Shown in pieces: positions 31,401-41,405 of a stretch of 64,000 nucleotides of DNA. The notes under the pieces are model-generated. The model had not been told where the DNA came from and did no database searches. It saw only the letters and a program-made list of their open reading frames with translations. The DNA comes from Aurelia coerulea (Eukaryota > Cnidaria > Scyphozoa > Semaeostomeae > Ulmaridae), in contig CM076948.1 in the NCBI GenBank assembly GCA_039566865.1, forward strand, positions 11,667,001 to 11,731,000, written 5' to 3'. The position numbers and the translations under genes were made by a program. Within the stretch, counting starts at the first letter, position 1. Each line of letters opens with the position of its first letter.

Positions 31401-32717
31401 GCAATGAGCAACTCCCTTGCAAGGCGACAAGTAGTTCTATCAATTAAAAGAAACAGAGCTAAAATCGGATAACCCTGGGCAGAGATATTTGTAAATGAAT
31501 TTGTTGTTGTAATGACCATTCTGTAGAAATTGACCAAAAATTGCATGAAAAGTAAACAATGTCAATTTCATCCAACTTTGCAAGTGAATATCTCCGGACT
31601 CAGAAGTCACAAAAGCCTACTTTTTGCTTTGTTTTGATCCTTAACATACCCTCTTTAAGACCACATATCATTACGACGGTTTTGATTAAATTTGATTTTT
31701 GCGCTATTTTGTATTTTCTTCCTTTATTTTTGCATTCTGGATCACTGTGCATCCCTTCTACCGATTTTTCAAAAAAAATTCCATGTAATTATTGTAACTT
31801 AGTCGCCATTTCAATTTTCGTGACGGTACTCAAGAATTCCCTTCCAACGACTAATTTGATATCACGTGGTTAGAAAGAAACGATTTGATTGGCTGAGCAC
31901 CGTGAAATTGGATGATTTCTGCGTGCTTCAGCAACCAGTAAGGATTTGAACTGTATGTTCCTCAAGCACGTTCTATTATTATTATTATTAAATATCTATT
32001 CAAAGTAGGCTAAAAAAATGAATAGCTAAATTACAGCTAATTAAGGCCTACTATTTACAATATACATGATTTACAATAAAACTATTAATATATATTACAG
32101 GACAAATCAGAGTTAAAATCTATCATGTTAGAAATCCAACTTGCGGGATATATACTTTGCAAAGCCTACAGTTGCACTTTCCACCATTCCAACATCTAAG
32201 TCGTTTTTTGGAACATAGGAAGGCTGTTTGATTGTTTTATTTCTGGCGGTAAATGCTGCCACAGTTTATTTCCAAGGTAAGTAATGGACTCAACTCCAAA
32301 GGACGCAGTTCGTACTTTTGGCAGTTGAGCGTCATTACCATGCCTTAGATAGTACCTAATATTGCGTTGCATGAAAATGTTCTTCATGAATGGTGGATTC
32401 AGACCGCCTTTTGTTTTATAGATTTCAGTCATGAGCCACTGTAGGTTTCTTACATGGATTGGCACCGATTTAGATTGCTCCAGGAGTAAACCGTTTTCAG
32501 TTAGGCCATAACTCGAAACCTCTGGTTTGGAGATGGAAGCAAATTTGGACTTTCAAGATTGATATTCCAACTTTCCATGCACCAACATCAACAAACAAGG
32601 TATTTATCTTCAAGTTAGCTATCAAGGATTATATCAAACATTATTTTGGATTGACTGGACCTAAATTCTTGTCGCTAGTCCCGATCAAATCCGTTGCGTC
32701 TTTTTTGGAACACCTGG
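28432..32717. mobile_element. Giant palindromic (foldback) DNA element of 4.3 kb with TA ends
   Basis: The left end, after TA, reads CCGGGTGTAAAAAAAACGCA. The right end inverts to CCAGGTGTTCCAAAAAAGAC, before TA. The arms match over several blocks: 28450-28720 with 32500-32700, 29220-29470 with 31738-31965, and 30176-30566 with 30665-31045. The centre is near 30615. Between these blocks the arms differ, so each has gained unrelated sequence. The right arm holds a LINE fragment (31978-32495). The ends and TA target resemble mariner-like elements. No transposase frame is evident, so this may be a large non-autonomous palindrome. Confidence 0.78.
31978..32495 (-). pseudogene. LINE ORF2 C-terminus and 3' UTR
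   Basis: On the minus strand the frame reads LLLEQSKSVPIHVRNLQWLM, then TEIYKTKGGLNP, FGVESITYLGNKLWQHLPPE and a stop near 32196. The UTR ends in AATAATAATAATAAT near 31978. The copy is 5'-truncated and interrupts the right arm of the palindromic element, so it inserted after that element formed. Confidence 0.78.
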
Positions 32718-32719
32718 TA

Positions 32720-33782
32720 GGCAAAATTCAGTGTTTTTATGATGTTTCCTAAAATATCGAGGAGAATAAAAAACGCTTAGAGCCTCCTGATCCCCCCTCC
32801 ACTCAAATTCAATGTTGAGAAGGTTGAATGGGGTTTGATTCAAGCAACACCATGTTTGGCTCTAACTTTCAAACCTACACTTGCAATTACCGTACGTGAA
32901 TGCAAGCTTCCCTAACTTGTACCTTAGTTTCCCGTTTGTATCTTAAACATTCCTTTTATTTGTAGTAGCAGTTACGTGTAGTTTTATGTAGGTCCCCTTT
33001 AAGGTAAACGTTTTTTTTTCTTTTTTGTAGTTACGTGTAGTATTAGCAATTATTTTTCTCTCTAGTAGTTACGTGCAGTGGTATGTTCGTATTTCCTGTT
33101 TTATGTTGCCATGAGGTAGCCGTAGTTTTCGCTCCAATTGGTATTGTATTAGTAGTAGGGTATGGTATTTTGTAAGTAGAGTTGAAAGTAATATGTATTG
33201 TAAGTTATTAAATGATGTATAAAAAAGAAAACAAAAATCCAGCAACATTGTAACGGGGGGAGCGGGGTCACGCAATCAAAGACCGAAGGAGTAGTGCAAT
33301 TTTATGTTTTGTCCCAAGTATTTTGGCCAGGATAGTCTGAAAAATTGCTACTACCACCTATCATAGATATTGCTATGAATCCAAATCTACTTGTATCAAA
33401 TCATCTCTTTTACTATGAATGGATAGCATTAAGTTTGGGCTTAACTCCAGAGTACTTCAGATGCTAATGCTTTCATTGTTACTGGCTCATCCATCTGAAC
33501 TATGACGTCATCAATTTATGCACAATTTTCCCATTGCGTTCTGCAAAACTCCTCTTGTGTACGAAACCTGCCAATGATTTTCGTTTGAAAACATCACAGT
33601 TATCAAAGAGAACTAGAAAACAAAGTTTCTTTTTGAATTAATGCAATTATGCGCCTCCACAGTGGAATTGTTTTCCTTTCAAGTGCACAATTAGCGAATT
33701 CTCTAACGATTCATTCACTTTCAATGAGATTAAATCCGCTCCACTAAACTTGCATTCACCCTAGGACAGGAATGAATAGTCT
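32720..33782. other. No recognised gene; GTAGTTACGTGTAGT motif repeated
   Basis: The motif AGTTACGTG occurs three times between 32960 and 33080. The rest shows nothing I can support. Confidence 0.4.
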
Positions 33783-33820
33783 ATTGTGCCCAGAAATGGG
33801 CAAGATACTCTGAGAAATAC

Positions 33821-34470
33821 GGCTATCTCTAAAGAGGGGAATGGAATGGGGGAATGGCTCGGGGAATAGAAAAGTTATACAGTATATAAATAAGCCAAGT
33901 AAAGCATATGAAAGTACTGCTCCAGATGTATCTTTCACCAAATAGCTAGTCAATAACAGTTATAGTTTTGTTAAAATTCAAAACATAAACTTTCCTTTTT
34001 CAAACAAAGGGGAATGGAATGGGGGAATGGGTTTTCAGGGAATATCGAAACTACCAGGTAGAAATTCGATTTCAAGGTATCATTCGAAGCCCTTCTTCTC
34101 AGCTATCCAAATTTACCATTTTCGCATCGATACATTGAACCGTTACTCCATAAACGTATGGTAAAACTCAGATTATAGTTTCTTAACTCAATTGTCAATA
34201 TCATTTAGAGATTTCAATTGGCTATCAGGCAGATTAGCAAACGCATTCTTCATAACAAAGAGTTCATATATGCCATGTCCAGACTCACATTGACGGGGAA
34301 TGGAATGGGGGGAATGGAATGGGGGAATGGCTCGGGGAACAGAAAAGTTATACAATATATAAATAAGCCAAGTATAGCTAGTAATGCTATACTTGGCTTA
34401 TTTATATACTGTATAACTTTTCTATTCCCCGAGCCATTCCCCCATTCCATTCCCCTCTTTAGAGATAGCC
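33821..34470. mobile_element. Foldback MITE with 9-10-bp TSD TGAGAAATAC
   Basis: The end GGCTATCTCTAAAGAGGGGA is inverted at the right. The inverted match continues through GAATGGCTCGGGGAATAGAA for about 90 bp. The right half contains an additional full palindrome (34296-34467), so the right end is itself a hairpin. The direct repeat TGAGAAATAC flanks it (33811-33820 and 34471-34480). Non-coding. Confidence 0.75.
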
Positions 34471-34479
34471 TGAGAAATA

Positions 34480-35112
34480 CCGGGTGAGTCAGAAAAAAGA
34501 ATCCCCGTTTGAAAGATCACGGCGCCCTGGATATCAAGACAATGATATCGGCATATCTATGGTTTGTTGGTAGAAATGTTCAAATCTACTATAAAATTTA
34601 CCTGACTGAAATCGGCCACTCCATTCTGAAATTATGAGGGATTTTCTCGAGAAAGTCTCTTAAAAAAACCTTCAAAACGTGCCCAAAATCATGAAAAAAT
34701 TTCCTTACATTTCTGCCTTACACTGGCTTACAGCAATGACTTGTGGACGCTTTAGCATGTGCTATCCTTTTGGGAGGATTGACAAGTCCTCCCCCTGGTA
34801 TGGATGACCTATTCAGGGGGATTCCTTTCTCTCAAGAGGACAAAATACAGGAATTTACGTGAGTGTCATCAGTTTTAGGAAGGAAAATTTGCTCATTGTT
34901 TTCATTTGTTTTTACAGGTTTATGGAGGGGGCTTTCTGCAGAAAATCACCCATATCATATCCACGGGAAGGAATGGCCGATTAAGGCCGGGTAAATTACT
35001 GAACCTAATTGAGCATATTGGCAATAAAACAAGACAGTTTTCAATATTATTGCTTTGATATTCATGGAGCAGTGGCCTTTCAAGCAGGGATTCTTTTTTC
35101 TGATTCACCCGG
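34480..35112. mobile_element. TA-flanked MITE, family M2, copy 2
   Basis: Same ends (CCGGGTGAGTCAGAAAAAAG and inverse) and same interior as 7255-7882. TA lies on both sides (34478-34479 and 35113-35114). It inserted immediately next to the TSD of the preceding MITE. Confidence 0.85.
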
Positions 35113-35398
35113 TATCTCATTACAAGAAACTGTTATTGGGAAAATTAAGTATCTTACTGTAAGATACTATTAGTCACAAAAATATCTTATTACAAGATAC
35201 TAGATACATTAAAAAAAGTATCTAAGATAACGTTTCAAGATACTAGACACGACCAATTAATCTAATTTTGGATTATCGACACGGATTATGATAAAGTCTA
35301 TAAAACCCAGACCGACATTCTATGGTAGGTTGACACCGCTTTCCAATAGTCCGTAAATTTGATGTGATGCGCAGCTATTGGCAACCACATAAACAAAA

Positions 35399-36107
35399 AT
35401 GGCGGTAGCAATGTCTGCCCGTGAGGATTGTTGTGTCATCCATTTTGACAATAAAGGGGGAGATACCAGAATAGTTTCAACTGGGACACGAAGATGTTGC
35501 TAGAAAGGAATGGCTCAGTTTGCCCATTGAAAGTTCACAGAGCTTTCAAGAAAATCTTTGGAATTCATTCCCTCTGGACACAAGCAGCACTAAGAAACTT
35601 AGGCCCATTGAATTTGAACTGTCATGTTTCTTGTTACCCGGAGAGGGGGTGGGGGGTTACATAACATATTTAGGGTACGGGTATGTGACGCATATATGGG
35701 TGGGCTTTTAGGCCCAAATTTCTCTAAACAAGGGTCTTTTTCGGCAGATTTTCCATAAAAATGGGTGGGTATCGCTGAAATCTACACAAAAAAAGTCGAA
35801 AAATTGCCAGTTTTCCGCAAAAATACATCATAGAAGTGGGTATCAAGGCAAGTTTCGGTAATTAGAAGAGGGTAGCTTTCTCAAAAACCGGGCGGCATAC
35901 CTCCGTCCATCCACAAGTCATGTACCCCCCTCCCTCCCCGGGTGGTACCCTCTGTTCACAAGCGCTAAGAGAGCCAGAATTGATGGTAAGGCAAAGACCA
36001 GTACCAACGATGATTCACGACGAAGGTCAGCAAGAAATGGACCAATATCAAGCACATTTTCTGAAAGACCAAAAAGAGATGTTCTTCCAACTTTCTGCTT
36101 GATTTAC
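35399..36107 (+). pseudogene. Degraded first exons of a multicopy, possibly cnidarian, gene family
   Basis: From an ATG at 35399 the frame encodes SAREDCCVIHFDNKGGDTRI. It shifts near 35480 and goes on as RKEWLSLPIESSQSFQENLW. A MITE (35637-35945) follows. After it, codons for KRARIDGKAKTSTNDDSRRR and then TFSERPKRDVLPTFC appear (35965-36107). Together with 36605-36838 this recalls the uncharacterised multicopy proteins of corals and anemones with an N-terminal VIHF...D block, a basic middle and a Cys-rich end. That recognition is from memory and tentative. The frame shift and the MITE make this copy non-functional. Confidence 0.45.
35637..35945. mobile_element. G/C-ended MITE inserted in the degraded exon
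   Basis: CCCGGAGAGGGGGTGGGGGG at the left and the inverse of CCCGGGGAGGGAGGGGGGTA at the right are terminal inverted repeats, followed by TTACATA and TACATGA. The interior has TGGGTGGG...TTTAGG motifs. The TSD could not be fixed. Confidence 0.65.
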
Positions 36108-36604
36108 AAAGTATACCTGGTCCCATTTGGATTACTGATAAGGTATTGATTTCAAAAATTCATTTGACAGTTAAATCTTTATCGTTAAATCGTTATGTCA
36201 GTTTTAAATATAGGTTCCTTGGAGTGGCCAGAAAGCATCCTTTGCAATTCAGCCAAAAACGTTTCCAAAATTGGCCCTCTGAAACTCACAATTTGACAGA
36301 AGTTGAAAATTAAAATGAATGACCTGAGGTATATGATGCCCGTCCATAAATGGGAAAAAGAGAAACCTAAAAAGGGCATTGTTTTCTTTGGTTTTTGCTT
36401 TCTTTTGCCAGGCATTGGATTGCTAAATACAATACAGTATAGGCTATTTATAAACCTGTGAGATCTCATCTTTTAACTCAGGTTGCTCACTTTGAAATAC
36501 TATATCAAATTAATGAAACTACTTATTTACCAAGACGGTAAAGCCATCTGGTTACAATTTTTAGGAATTTTGCTATTTCCCTCTTTATTTATTTCTATAT
36601 TAAT

Positions 36605-36838
36605 TTGTATTATTTTAGGTGACTGACAAACGACTGACAAACAATTTGCAACGTGCCAATTATCAGTGCTACTTATGGAGGCATGCAATTATACCAAATT
36701 CTAATGCATCAGATACCAGCAATCACGGATGGAAAGTAGAAGATGGAAGGGTTTCAATAAAGTGGATGAATCTTGCACCTGCTCCTGATAGTATTGTTGC
36801 ACTTGTCAACTTTTCATGCAAGAAAGGCTGTGAGAATA
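36605..36838 (+). pseudogene. Exon of the same multicopy family, cut by a MITE
   Basis: After a pyrimidine-poor AG (TATTTTAG near 36619) the frame encodes NNLQRANYQCYLWRHA, then HGWKVEDGRVSIKWM and LAPAPDSIVALVNFSCKKGC. The pattern NYQ...W, HGW...DG...W, PAP and a following Cys cluster is known from multicopy cnidarian and arthropod proteins with a CXC/tesmin-like tail. The codons run directly into the end of a TA-flanked MITE at 36839. The apparent GTAAGT donor just beyond therefore belongs to the MITE. Confidence 0.5.
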
Positions 36839-37229
36839 CCGTAAAAGCTCTTGTAAGTCCCTCTCTCTAAAGCCCCCATCTCTAATAAGCCCCTTCCCTC
36901 TGAGCCAAAATTTTAATTAAGCCCCCCCCCACTTTTATCAAATTCCAGAGGTTACGAAAAATTTTCCATCTGTTAAGCTAAATGAGTTTGTATGTTCATT
37001 TTGATATGGTTTGAGATAAAACTGTGTTGCATTTATGTATTTGACACGTAAAATGTTAAATCCGCACAATATGTTATAAAAGAATAAAAAAGCTATCATA
37101 CATATCGTTATCATTTGATTTTGTGAATAAACCCCCTTCTCTAATAAGTCCCCTCTCTTTTAAGCCCACTTCTGAATTCAAAATTAAATAACCTCCCCCC
37201 GGGGGGGGGGCTTAATAGAGCTTTTACGG
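36839..37229. mobile_element. TA-flanked MITE with CCGTAAAAGCTC ends
   Basis: CCGTAAAAGCTCTTGTAAGT and its inverse ACTTAA...GAGCTTTTACGG are bounded by TA (36837-36838 and 37230-37231). The subterminal parts repeat TAAGCCCCC and CTCTAATAAG. It is organised like the pogo-like elements at 11188 and 52662 but with other termini. Confidence 0.8.
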
Positions 37230-37231
37230 TA

Positions 37232-39200
37232 TCTTCTTTTAGGGCATATGCAGTGCAGTGAACTTTGCGAATTTTCTTTCTGTTTAAAAACTGTTTCTGT
37301 TTCACCCTTCCAAAAAAGCGTACAAGATTTTTAAAAACAATAGGATTTTTAGGGATTTCTTACGGATTTTTCTTGGAAACAAAAGGATTTTTAACAAATG
37401 TGTACGAGATTTTTAGAGAGTGATACGCCCCTCATTTAAATGCATAAAAAACAACGAGAATGGAGACAGTGACTATAACAATCTTTAGCAGGAAGATGTG
37501 AGGCTCGAGGACTCCGATGAAGAAAGTGAGCTGGACGATTTTTGATTGCTGAATTTCAATATTGTTGGGAAGAAATTGTTGCATAGTTGATAGCATGAGG
37601 TCACATGTTTCTTTTGCAGTGTTTGGTTTTTAAAGCAAGATTTTCGACGATTTCAAGTCGTCATGTAGCAGCGCAGCCCTGAGAAGGCAAATTTGATCAA
37701 AAATTCTACATTTCTTTCAATACCCTATGACGCCTCAGAGTTTTGGAAGTGCAAAGGCATTCCCTAATTTTCAGCGTGGTACGAGGGGGTCCATGACAGT
37801 ATTCCCTTTGCTAGCCTCCAAATATATAGTCTAATGTTTTGGAGACACCAAATATTGTTATAAAGGATAGCATTAGTTATTGACTAATGAACATTAAAGT
37901 GCACGGCGTTATGAATGATTGAATGGGTTACTTTAATGAATCGCACCAAATTGCATCATTCTCCCTTTTTGCCGATTCATGGACCCCAGATATTGAATTT
38001 CGATTTATGTTGTTGTTCATAGACCTCAAATATTGATTCGCGATTCCCCTCCCCCCTGGGTTTAGAAAACCTGTTTACAAATTTAATTGCAATCATTTAT
38101 TAGCGCATATACCTATCTGATCAATTTCAGAATGAAAAGATATAGAACGTTTTAATTTTTCGATATGGCACATCATACTCATTAAACAAACTTTATTGCC
38201 ACGGTTTGCTTTAAATGATGACGTCATTTTCAACAAAGTTGTGTTTATTTATCAGTGCATTTATTTATTTATTTTAATGGCAGTGGATTATGATAAAATC
38301 TGATCTCACTACTCTATAATATCATTTTTATACACCTGTCTTTTCCAATAATCACGGTATACTGCATTTTCCATTCTGCTGATGTCAGCATTTTTAAGCA
38401 AACTTTACCCCCTCTTTCTACAAAAACTGCGGGGGCTAGGTATGGGAACTTTTCGGATTATCTTTCCTGGTGTACCTGAGCTCCTTTATCAACTTTGAGA
38501 ATTTAGATCTTAGATATGCACAATGGAAGTTATTTTTTGGGCTTCTTGTCGTTCACACCAGATGGCCTACAATGCCTCCTGACACTATGACAGGTGGCAC
38601 ATTTTTCAATTCATTGTGCATAAGTAGTGCAATAATGCCTTACAGAGTGAATTTGGCCTAAGTGCACTTGGTTAGTCCTGCTCCTAAAGCATGTGAAAAT
38701 CTCCTCATGCCTCCTTATTGGAGTGACATAGCATCTAGGGAGGGCATTTTTGAATTTATAAGAAATATTTCATATTAGTTCACTTGCCCCTGAATTTTCT
38801 TTTCGGTGAAGAAACGTGAGCATAAGTCGATCTCATTTTATCGTTTTTCCAAAAGCATCTATGTAAGCTGCGTAAAAGCGCGGTGAAGACAAGGATTGTG
38901 ATCGTCGGAACATGACGTTTTTGTTCAAGAAAGACAAGTCAGTCAATGATTGCAGCAAATACAATGCAATGATTTCTTCAACAAATGAACCAAATGTGTT
39001 TTAACAGTTTTCTATGAAAGCCCTTGTTTGCCTTCAAGATCAGGAGTCTCTCACAAAGCCTGTTTCCTCAGGAAGGTACTACTCTTACTTTCATCTTCAT
39101 GTTTCAGGTTTATGTTCGATTTTACTCCTGTAGTTTTGCAACATTATGGTTTTGGCTTATTTTCATACTCCAGAGCTTAGCTGCCCTGTCCAAAAAAATT
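37232..39200. other. Interior of the hAT-like element without recognised genes
   Basis: No frame, RNA or clear repeat was recognised. Open frames of 60-65 codons near 38470 and 39024 have no motif. Confidence 0.4.
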
Positions 39201-39724
39201 GACACAAGTATCTTGTAATTTCAAAGTCTTTTTTTCTCGAAAATATCTTATTACAAGATACTATTATTCAGCCAAATTATCATTTTATTACAAGATACAG
39301 TTACTGGGTACGGGAAGTATCTTATTGCAAGATACTGTTACTGTTTTCCGTATCTAATTACTATCTTCAAGATAAAAAGATAAGATAATGCCCATCTCTG
39401 CTTTTGCCTGACAAATGGTAGTGCAAAACTGTTTGTTGAAGAAGAATGCTGAGGTTGCATGGCAACAAGGCGGATTTGCGATTGCTGGAATATTAAGGAA
39501 GTGATCAATTTTGTCGACGGTGCTCCCTAACTTTAAACATTAATAACGTCGGCATTGTTTGCGGTATTCTAACGAATTTTGTCTCATTCTAATGTGCAAA
39601 ATGAGTTTTATTAGCTCATAGTCAGTTTTTGCATCAATATTTTCGCGAAATACAATATCTGACTGTTCACCATAGAGTTTATAAGACAAGGCTTGCCGCC
39701 GTCGTAATTGGCCTAAATTAAAGT

Positions 39725-39835
39725 AGGCCTAAATTAGCTGTAATTTAGTTCATATTTCATATTTATTCATATTTAATTCTTTTAAGGAGGGTTGCACTTG
39801 AACAAGTTGATTTTCAAGGGGCCCTCCGATAAAAA
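39725..39835 (-). repeat. Short 3' end of a CR1-like LINE
   Basis: On the minus strand GGAGGGCCCCTTGAAAATCA followed by GTGCAACCCTCCTT and TATGAATAAATATGAAATAT resembles the 3' UTR of the complete element ending at 61530 (GGAGGGCCCCTTGTAAATCA...GGTTACCCTCC...ATGAATGAAATG). Only about 110 bp remain. The flank just beyond the tail, CCAATTACGACGGCGG, is also found beyond the tail of the complete element. Confidence 0.65.
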
Positions 39836-39877
39836 CGTTAATTACAATATAATAATGTAGCCTACGTAAAATAAAAA

Positions 39878-40083
<206 letters not shown>

Positions 40084-40316
40084 ACTAAGGGAGATATACA
40101 TACATACATACATATATATAAGTAATATAAACCCAGAAAATATAAGAATATAGATCTTTAAACAGATGGACAGGCAACAGAATTACGTTCATTTTTTTGT
40201 TATTACATTGTTCCCCTGTGACCTGCCACTTTCTTAATCATACATAATTTGAAACAACTAATTTAACGTCACATTTATAAAAAGAATTTATAAAACTGTT
40301 GTATTAGAAAGTATAA

Positions 40317-40365
40317 CTCATTCTCCTGATGATGACCACACGGTCGAAACTAGTTGGGAATTGAG
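40317..40365 (+). ncRNA. Hammerhead-ribozyme-like fold in a Penelope-like terminal region
   Basis: The core CTGATGA (40326-40332) and GAAAC (40346-40350) flank a stem II of GACC/GGTC with loop ACAC. Stem III would be the minimal ACTAGT (A-U and C-G pairs with a two-base loop). Stem I pairs CTCATTCTC (40317-40325) with GGGAATTGAG (40356-40365) with one bulge. The predicted cleavage follows U40355. One extra U sits between the core and stem II, so activity is uncertain. Hammerheads are known from Penelope-like elements. The same layout recurs at 61826-61875. Confidence 0.55.
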
Positions 40366-40433
40366 AAAGAATTTATATATATTTATTCCTGCTCGTCTTT
40401 ATTTTTGTTCACCTTTACATACATACATACATA

Positions 40434-40927
40434 TTAAGGATATACTTGTTAGGGCTAGGCTCAGTGAGGGAAATGGGGGGACTGATAAGAAGGGATGTTC
40501 TCGTTGTGGTAAATCTCGTTGTCAAGTGTGTAATGTCATGAGTAATAGTGAACATTTTCATTCAAACATAGATAGCCGGGAATATAGGATTAACTATTCG
40601 TTTAATTGTGATTCGTCAAATGTTGTGTATTTGTTGGAATGTACTGTTTGTGGTGTACAATATGTTGGTAGCACCTGCACGCCTTTTAGGCTTAGGTTTA
40701 ACAATTACAAGGCGTGCAGTAATAAGTTTAATTCGGGGGCCTCAGTACCCCAGGCGGAATTCTTCAGGCATTTTACTGGAGAAGGCCACCACGGGTTTCT
40801 GAAGGATATTAGTATAAAGATAATCGATAGGCTAACGGGGGGAAATAGGATGCGGGAAAGCTTCTGGCAATATCGGCTGGATTGCTTTGCCCCTAAGGGA
40901 TTAAACACTAGGCAGGTTGATACATAG
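40434..40927 (+). pseudogene. Penelope-like element, C-terminal GIY-YIG endonuclease part (copy 1)
   Basis: The open frame starts without its own start codon at LKDILVRARLSEGNGG. It contains a CX2CX4CX2C cluster (CSRCGKSRCQVC) and then the GIY-YIG-like core NVVYLLECTVCGVQYVGST with the following TPFRLRFNNYKA, and ends GLNTRQVDT plus stop. In the PLE family this domain nicks target DNA for target-primed reverse transcription. The N-terminal domain and reverse transcriptase are missing. Truncation is at about 40433, after a CATA simple repeat. The domain itself is undamaged and nearly identical in all copies at 40-49 kb, so these copies are recent. Confidence 0.88.
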
Positions 40928-41405
40928 ATTTGATTTTTGTTTACATTTCGGTTGTTTGGTTGTTTTGATGTTTGCGCTCAGCTTTTCGTTAGGGTCACAC
41001 GCTGTTTTTTAAGGATCTCTTTTCTGCCAATCCGCTTTTGGATCTTTCTATTGCTTGTTTTGTTATTACACACGTTTTTTCAGCTCCCGCGAGACAGACA
41101 CCGCCGCCGACTTTAGCGGCTCTATACTCTGCGCTTTCTTTGATCTTCCTCTTGCCGCTTCTGGTAACATCCCTATTTTAACACCTTTTGCGATTTATTG
41201 TATTTAGCGGGATCCCGCTTAGGCTATTGTTTTATATTGTTTTTGAATTTCGAGATGTATATGTATGCTCTGTCTGATTTTGAAAAGTCATTACTGATGA
41301 AGGCTTGCGCCGACACGTTTAACGAGTGTGTTTTTTCTTGAGTCTATATATCTATTTTATTACATATTGAGTAGGAGCTTATGAGAATATATACATATAT
41401 GTATA
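40928..41405 (+). repeat. 3' UTR and pLTR of Penelope-like copy 1 (subfamily A)
   Basis: The UTR includes AGCTCCCGCGAGACAGACAC and CCGACTTTAGCGGCTC, present in all copies. The pLTR begins near 41292 with CTGATGAAGGCTTGCGCCG and ends in GAGTAGGAGCTTATGAGAAT. Here the hammerhead-like GAAAC reads GACAC. A TATATA stretch links it to an inverted copy. Confidence 0.78.

Larger units (their letters stand above)
33791..39401. mobile_element. hAT-like element of about 5.6 kb with nested insertions
   Basis: The ends CAGAAATGGGCAAGATAC and the inverse of CAGAGATGGGCATTATCTTA match the CAGRG-type termini of hAT transposons. The flanking 8-mers ATTGTGCC and CTTTTGCC agree at six of eight positions, as expected for an aged 8-bp TSD. 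Palindromic subterminal repeats of the kind TATCTTATTACAAGATAC occur at 35120-35215 and 39240-39340. No hAT transposase frame was recognised. Inside are two MITEs next to the left end, two more MITEs, and degraded exons of a multicopy gene family. Confidence 0.65.

Noticed and set aside
36605..36860. Use of GTAAGT at 36853 as a genuine splice donor
   Set aside because: The site lies inside the TA-flanked MITE that starts at 36839, so it was brought in by the insertion and does not show the original exon end.
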